Of a stretch of 46,836 nucleotides of DNA, positions 42,890 to 46,836 are shown piece by piece. Under the pieces are notes generated by a model. It saw only the letters and a list, made by a program, of their open reading frames with translations, had not been told where the DNA came from and searched no databases. The DNA lies in assembly GCA_029821735.1 (NCBI GenBank), contig JALGSU010000051.1, positions 1 to 46,836 of the forward strand, given 5' to 3'. This stretch comes from Candidatus Zipacnadia bacterium. GTDB taxonomy: Bacteria > Armatimonadota > Zipacnadia > Zipacnadales > UBA5352. Position numbers and translations under genes: made by a program. Position 1 is the first letter of the stretch. Each line of letters opens with the position of its first letter.

Positions 42890-45715
42890 ATGAGACTCTG
42901 CCTCCCTGCAGTCGTCGTGCGCGTCATAGCTGCACTGTCGCTGGCCATCCTGATCTGCGCAATCCCGGCGATGGCCCAGGACCCGATTGTCATCAACGGT
43001 GATTTCGAGCAGTTAGACGAAAATGGCAAGGCCGTCGGCTGGGAGAACAGCCGCGTCGAGCAATTGCCCGATGGCAATCACGTGATGGTCGTGCCCTTCA
43101 CGTGGAGCTTCAACCAGGCGGTACCCGTCGAGCCGGGGATGCGCTACCTCGTCAGCATGGACGTCAAGCGGCACCGTGGCACTTCCGCCGCGCGCATGAC
43201 TGCTAGCGTTCGCGACGCCGACGACGCTAAGCTCGCCTCAATCGACATCCGCTACCCGCTCACCAGCGACGACTGGGAGACCGCCCGCGGCCTGCTGGTG
43301 GCCCCGGAGGGCGCCGACCATGCTCGTCTCTACGTCCTCACTCTGGACAAGGACAAAGAGTCGGACTTCTACTGCGACAACGTCAGCTTCACGCCGCTCG
43401 GCAAGGTCGAGGGCGTAAGTGGCCGAGTGTGGCAGGTTCCCGACCCGCTCTATGAAGAGTTGCTCGGCGATGAGCCTCCCGGTCTGGTCACCGAAGGGGC
43501 GATGGTCTGGTCCCACATGCTCTACATCAAGCAGCTTCGCGACATCGCCGCTCGCATGGGCCGGCGCTTCTCAGAGGAGGAGACCTTCGCCCATCTCGCC
43601 GAACACAAGTTGCATCCCATCCGTGTGCCTGACAACCCGCTCTATGCCGCCAAAGACCTCACCACAGCCATCTATCCGAGGCACACTGCCCCCGACGCGC
43701 GTCTCATGTTGCATCCGGACTCGTTCGACTTCTACCTCAACGGTGTCCGCGACACCCTCACCGAGCATCCCGGCCAGATATGGGCCGTCTTCGCCCAGGA
43801 CGAGGCCGAGGAGCACGCTTTGCGCGAGGTCATCACACTGGCCAAAGAGCCGCCCGAGGACTACCCATACCTCGATCAGATCGAGCAGGAGATCCGAGAC
43901 CAGTATGGTTCCGGAGAATTCGGCCTGCCCCAGGGCGAGGGCCCCGACGAGCCCTTCCGCTGGATTGCGTACCGCCGCTGGGTCAACGCCCGACTGCGCG
44001 AGCGCCACGAGCGTCTCGGGGAACTCGTGCAGGAGATCGCGCCAGAGCTGCGCCTGATCTCCACTGACCCGATGGGCCAGCTCTCTCCCTACGAGTTCAG
44101 TTTGCAGGCCGACCTGTTCGACATCTTCACTCACCAATTCCTGCCGCGCTCAAATCCCTCCCGATGCCAGCTTGGGCTCTTCACGAAGATGGTCGTCGAC
44201 CTCACCGGCAAGGAATTCTGGCCCTGCGTCCACGTCGAGAACTACGCATACCCCACCACGCCTGACGAGACCCGCGAACTCTACTCACAGGTCTGGCGCA
44301 ATGGCGGATCCGGCTTTCATCTCTACATCCCCGACACCGCCAACGCTGGCAAGCTCAAGGGCGACACGCGCTTGACCGAGTGGGGCTCGCCGCCTCGCTA
44401 CCGGGCCATCCTCGAAATCATGGACCGGGCCGCGAATCAGAACCAACTCAAGTTCCCAGCCGATGAGGGCTGCCGCGTCTTCTTCAGCAACTACTCGCAC
44501 ATGGCTTTCGCCAACGCAAGTTCGGCCGGCGCCGAAGTTGAGGCTTGCTACATGCTGCTCGGACCTCAGGCCCGCTCCTGGTTCACCATAATCGACGAGC
44601 ACCGTCTCGCCGATCCGTTGCCCGGCGCCAGCCCTTCCGTCATCTACCTGCCATACGCCCGCATCGTCGATGCCGACACCCGCGATCGGCTGACCGCCTT
44701 CGTTCGCGAGGGCGGAACGTTGATCGTCGCCGACCCAGAGGCCTTCTCCCATGATGTCACGGGTGACGCGACCGACGCTGAGCGAACCAAGTTGGTCGGC
44801 GCCGAGCTGGGCCAACGCCTCGGCGGCACCCAGATACTCACCGTCACGCCGAACGAACTCTTGCCCGGCATTGATGAGCCACTTCAATTGATGACGCTCT
44901 CGACGGCAAACCGCCTCACGCTCGCCCCCGGCACCGAAGTGCTGGGCACCTACGACGACGGCTCTCCCGCGATCACCCTCCGCCAGCTTGGCGAGGGCCG
45001 CGTCATCTACTTCGCCCTGCAGCCATTCAGCGCGGCGGCCACGGCTGTCGATGAGTGGCAGCAAATCTTCACCTCGCTTCAGCGGGGTCTGGGCATGACC
45101 ACCGACCTCGACATCTGGCGCTTCCAGTTCCCGCCCTTCGAGACAGTCGAACTCCCCGCCCCCGAGGGCGTCTGCCTCACCGGCAACCACGTGCAGTGGC
45201 GCGAGGAGACCCAGCATCTCGTCGCGAACGCCGACGCTTCCGGCACCTACTCACTCTCCCCCGCCCCGGACCTCGCTCCCGATGATGGCGGCGTCGCCGG
45301 CATCTCCTTTGCCGATGGCGATCTCACCGACAGGGCGAACTGGCCCGAACTGGAGAAGACCGAGGCCGCCGGCTACAAGCTCTACGTCGAGCCGCTGACC
45401 CAGTGGGTTGACCGATGGGAAGCCCAGGGCGAGGTCACCGTCAGCTTCGACTTCGCCGCACCGCGCCAGGTGCTGCGAGCACGCCTGTTCGTCTCGGGCG
45501 AGGTACCGCCTACAGTCCTCGAGGGCAGCGCCGATGGTACCGAGTGGGTCAAACTCGGCGAGGCGCCCGCCCTTTCCGCGGGCGACGACGTGCTCGACTT
45601 CACTGTCAACTCCACGTCGACCGCGTCCTTGCGCTACGCCCGCCTGCGCTTTGGCCCACGCGCTGCCGAGCCGATGACTCTATGTGAAGTCGAGATTTGG
45701 GGCGCCGAGGAATAG
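42890..45715 (+). CDS. Secreted glycosidase-like protein: CBM4/9-like, TIM barrel, GATase-like, discoidin-like
   Basis: 941 residues. The signal peptide ends near IPAMAQ. An INGDFEQL start marks a CBM4/9-type beta-sandwich (to ~185), followed by a TIM-barrel-like core (FAQDEAEEHALREVITLAKE, FRWIAYRRWVNARLRERHERL), a GATase/trimerisation-like domain (VIYLPYARIVDADTRDRLTAFVREGGTLIVADP) and a terminal F5/8-type sandwich (FAAPRQVLRARLFVSGEVPPTVLEGSADGTEWVKLGEAP). The arrangement resembles GH42-type exported glycosidases, but no catalytic acid pair is certain. ATG 42890 follows GAGAGGA; the frame extends to 42851 without a better start. The CBM9 gene begins about 100 bp downstream on the same strand. 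Confidence 0.75.
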   Translation: MRLCLPAVVVRVIAALSLAILICAIPAMAQDPIVINGDFEQLDENGKAVGWENSRVEQLPDGNHVMVVPFTWSFNQAVPVEPGMRYLVSMDVKRHRGTSAARMTASVRDADDAKLASIDIRYPLTSDDWETARGLLVAPEGADHARLYVLTLDKDKESDFYCDNVSFTPLGKVEGVSGRVWQVPDPLYEELLGDEPPGLVTEGAMVWSHMLYIKQLRDIAARMGRRFSEEETFAHLAEHKLHPIRVPDNPLYAAKDLTTAIYPRHTAPDARLMLHPDSFDFYLNGVRDTLTEHPGQIWAVFAQDEAEEHALREVITLAKEPPEDYPYLDQIEQEIRDQYGSGEFGLPQGEGPDEPFRWIAYRRWVNARLRERHERLGELVQEIAPELRLISTDPMGQLSPYEFSLQADLFDIFTHQFLPRSNPSRCQLGLFTKMVVDLTGKEFWPCVHVENYAYPTTPDETRELYSQVWRNGGSGFHLYIPDTANAGKLKGDTRLTEWGSPPRYRAILEIMDRAANQNQLKFPADEGCRVFFSNYSHMAFANASSAGAEVEACYMLLGPQARSWFTIIDEHRLADPLPGASPSVIYLPYARIVDADTRDRLTAFVREGGTLIVADPEAFSHDVTGDATDAERTKLVGAELGQRLGGTQILTVTPNELLPGIDEPLQLMTLSTANRLTLAPGTEVLGTYDDGSPAITLRQLGEGRVIYFALQPFSAAATAVDEWQQIFTSLQRGLGMTTDLDIWRFQFPPFETVELPAPEGVCLTGNHVQWREETQHLVANADASGTYSLSPAPDLAPDDGGVAGISFADGDLTDRANWPELEKTEAAGYKLYVEPLTQWVDRWEAQGEVTVSFDFAAPRQVLRARLFVSGEVPPTVLEGSADGTEWVKLGEAPALSAGDDVLDFTVNSTSTASLRYARLRFGPRAAEPMTLCEVEIWGAEE

Positions 45716-45817
45716 CCCAAGGAACACACGTGGGCAATGGCGAATGCTGCAGCACACCACCGGCCAGTTAAGGGGCGACGATACCCCCAAGCCAGTGACT
45801 GAAGAGGTGCATGTGTC

Positions 45818-46763
45818 ATGCGAGCACACCCGACGGTCGCGATCACGCTGCTCTTGACGCTCTTGGTCGTGCCAGCCACCGCCGCACGAATGTCGTATCC
45901 GTGTCGATGACGATCCGGCTTGGACCGGAGCCCCCACCGCAACCGGCTTCTCGAGGCTCGGCGCCGACTTCACCGAGGCGAAGCAGACGAAGTTCCAAGC
46001 CGGCTGGGATGACGCAGCGCTCTACCTCGCAATAGTCTGCGAGGAGCCGGACGTCGCGCGCCTGAGCCCGAACGTGCGCGATGGTGGCGAGGCCTGGCTC
46101 GATGACGGGGCGGAGTTGTTCCTCCAGCCCGGTGGCGACGGCCCGGTCTTCCAGTTCGTAGTCACCTCCGCCGGCTCGCGGGCCAGTGGTGAGGGCTCCG
46201 CTGACTTCCTGAAGATTCAGGCCGCCACCAGCGCCGACCGCGACTCATACACACTCGAGATCGCAGTGCCCCACCACATCATCAAGGCCACCCCCGAGAT
46301 AGGCACCCCATGGCACGCCAACATCTGCCGCAACATCTTCACCACCAACTCTGGCGGCGACAAGTTCACCTGCTGGGCTCCCCTGCAGGCCCGCTTCATG
46401 GAGCCCGAGAACTTTGCGGTCTTTGAGATGCTCGGCGCTGCGCCGGCCCCTGACCAACTCGTCGCTATCGAGGGTGCGCTCAACAGCCGTTACCGCGCCC
46501 GCCTGCAGGCAGATCTGCGCGTGGTCGCGGCCGAGGGCCGGGAGTATCTCCCGGTGCTTGACCGGGCCGCTGGCGACGCCGACTTCGCTCACGAGGCCAG
46601 GAAACTCCGCTTCGAGTGGAGCAAGCTCGAGCGCATGCGGCGCGACACCGCCGGCGTCCGCATCACTGCCCTCCGCGAGATGCTCAGAAACGCCGATGTA
46701 TTGCTCAAGCAATCGTATGAGGTCTCTTACGCTTACCTCATAGCCCAACTGTTTACGGACTGA
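45818..46763 (+). CDS. Secreted CBM9-like carbohydrate-binding protein, frameshifted near its N-terminus
   Basis: ATG 45818 begins a clear signal peptide (HPTVAITLLLTLLVVPATAA), but that frame stops at 45908-45910. From about 45903 a second frame carries DDDPAWTGAPTATGFSRLGADF ... FQAGWDDAALYLAIVCEEPD, the start of a CBM9/DOMON-like domain, and runs to TGA 46763. An extra base near 45890-45903 explains the break; the span is 3n+1. After the ~200-residue binding domain come about 90 helical, charged residues (RYRARLQADLRVV ... EWSKLERMRRDTA). The function is probably glycan binding. GAGG lies 10 nt before the ATG. The intact product would have about 314 residues. Confidence 0.7.
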
Positions 46764-46829
46764 CCAGCGAACCAGACAGTGGCGCACAATGACGTCTCAC
46801 GGTCCTGTCGCCCGCATGGCGCAGCCTGC

Positions 46830-46836
46830 AAAGGAG
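46830..46836 (+). promoter_or_regulatory. Ribosome-binding site of a gene beyond the window
   Basis: The window ends in AAAGGAG, a strong Shine-Dalgarno sequence, about 67 bp after the CBM9 stop. A plus-strand gene probably starts just outside. Confidence 0.3.

Overview
This is a 46.8-kb, GC-rich (roughly two-thirds G+C by eye), gene-dense bacterial window with no rRNA, tRNA, CRISPR array, phage gene or transposase that I could recognise. Most products are secreted or carbohydrate-related: TIM-barrel glycosidase-like proteins, beta-helix proteins, a PQQ-type propeller, sialidase-like and kelch-like propellers, Gfo/Idh/MocA oxidoreductases, a uroporphyrinogen-decarboxylase-like protein and an amidohydrolase. 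Together with clean Shine-Dalgarno sequences (GGAGG-type) and Sec signal peptides, this resembles uncultured Armatimonadota, Planctomycetota or Lentisphaerota-type saccharolytic bacteria. The phylum is an inference and no marker gene is present to settle it.

Layout. Positions 1-1100 (+): the end of an unknown gene and a shortened Gfo/Idh oxidoreductase. 1133-10427 (-): a run of seven genes, transcribed from high to low coordinates: GH-like TIM barrel, Gfo/Idh, a large GH20/DUF4838-like protein, AAC(3)-family acetyltransferase, amidohydrolase, then after a structured spacer a kelch-like protein and a pteridine-reductase-like SDR. 10572-17888 (+): a sialidase-like protein followed by three tandem beta-helix paralogues of exactly equal length. 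17955-24443 (-): a compact biosynthetic operon made of an acyl-CoA-ligase-ACP, a one-module NRPS (C-A-PCP-TE) and its phosphopantetheinyl transferase. 24598-33462 (+): a zinc-type binding lipoprotein, a giant PQQ/CBM9/malectin protein and another TIM-barrel protein. 33538-34635 (-): a URO-D-like protein. 35087-37558 (+): a GHL10-type glycosidase. 37637-37873 (-): a cold-shock protein. 38075-42728 (-): an epimerase-like protein followed by a large PHP-Cache-PAS-CBS-DUF294 fusion. 42890-46763 (+): a CBM4/9-TIM-barrel-discoidin protein and a CBM9 protein. Three good hairpin terminators sit exactly between convergent operons.

How the genes fit together. The oxidoreductases, glycosidase-like proteins and beta-helix proteins look like machinery for extracellular glycan or sugar-derivative catabolism, but I see no transporter (other than one binding lipoprotein) and no classical transcription regulator. 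The NRPS operon is self-contained: the ligase would activate an acyl starter and load its own ACP, the C-A-PCP-TE protein would join it to one amino acid and release it, and the PPTase would prime both carriers. Its thioesterase has Cys in place of Ser, and its A domain appears to lack about 30 residues.

The most novel-looking protein is the 1,233-residue fusion at 38075-41776, which joins a PHP phosphoesterase to a membrane Cache/PAS/CBS sensor and a DUF294 nucleotidyltransferase. Several long genes (kelch, GH20/DUF4838-like, PQQ, the TIM-barrel protein at 30424, and the last CBM9 protein) carry frame lesions that can be pinpointed, including a perfect 20-bp tandem duplication whose removal restores a family-like C-terminus. 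Either real decay or assembly error could explain them. All functional statements come from reading motifs by eye; no database search was possible.
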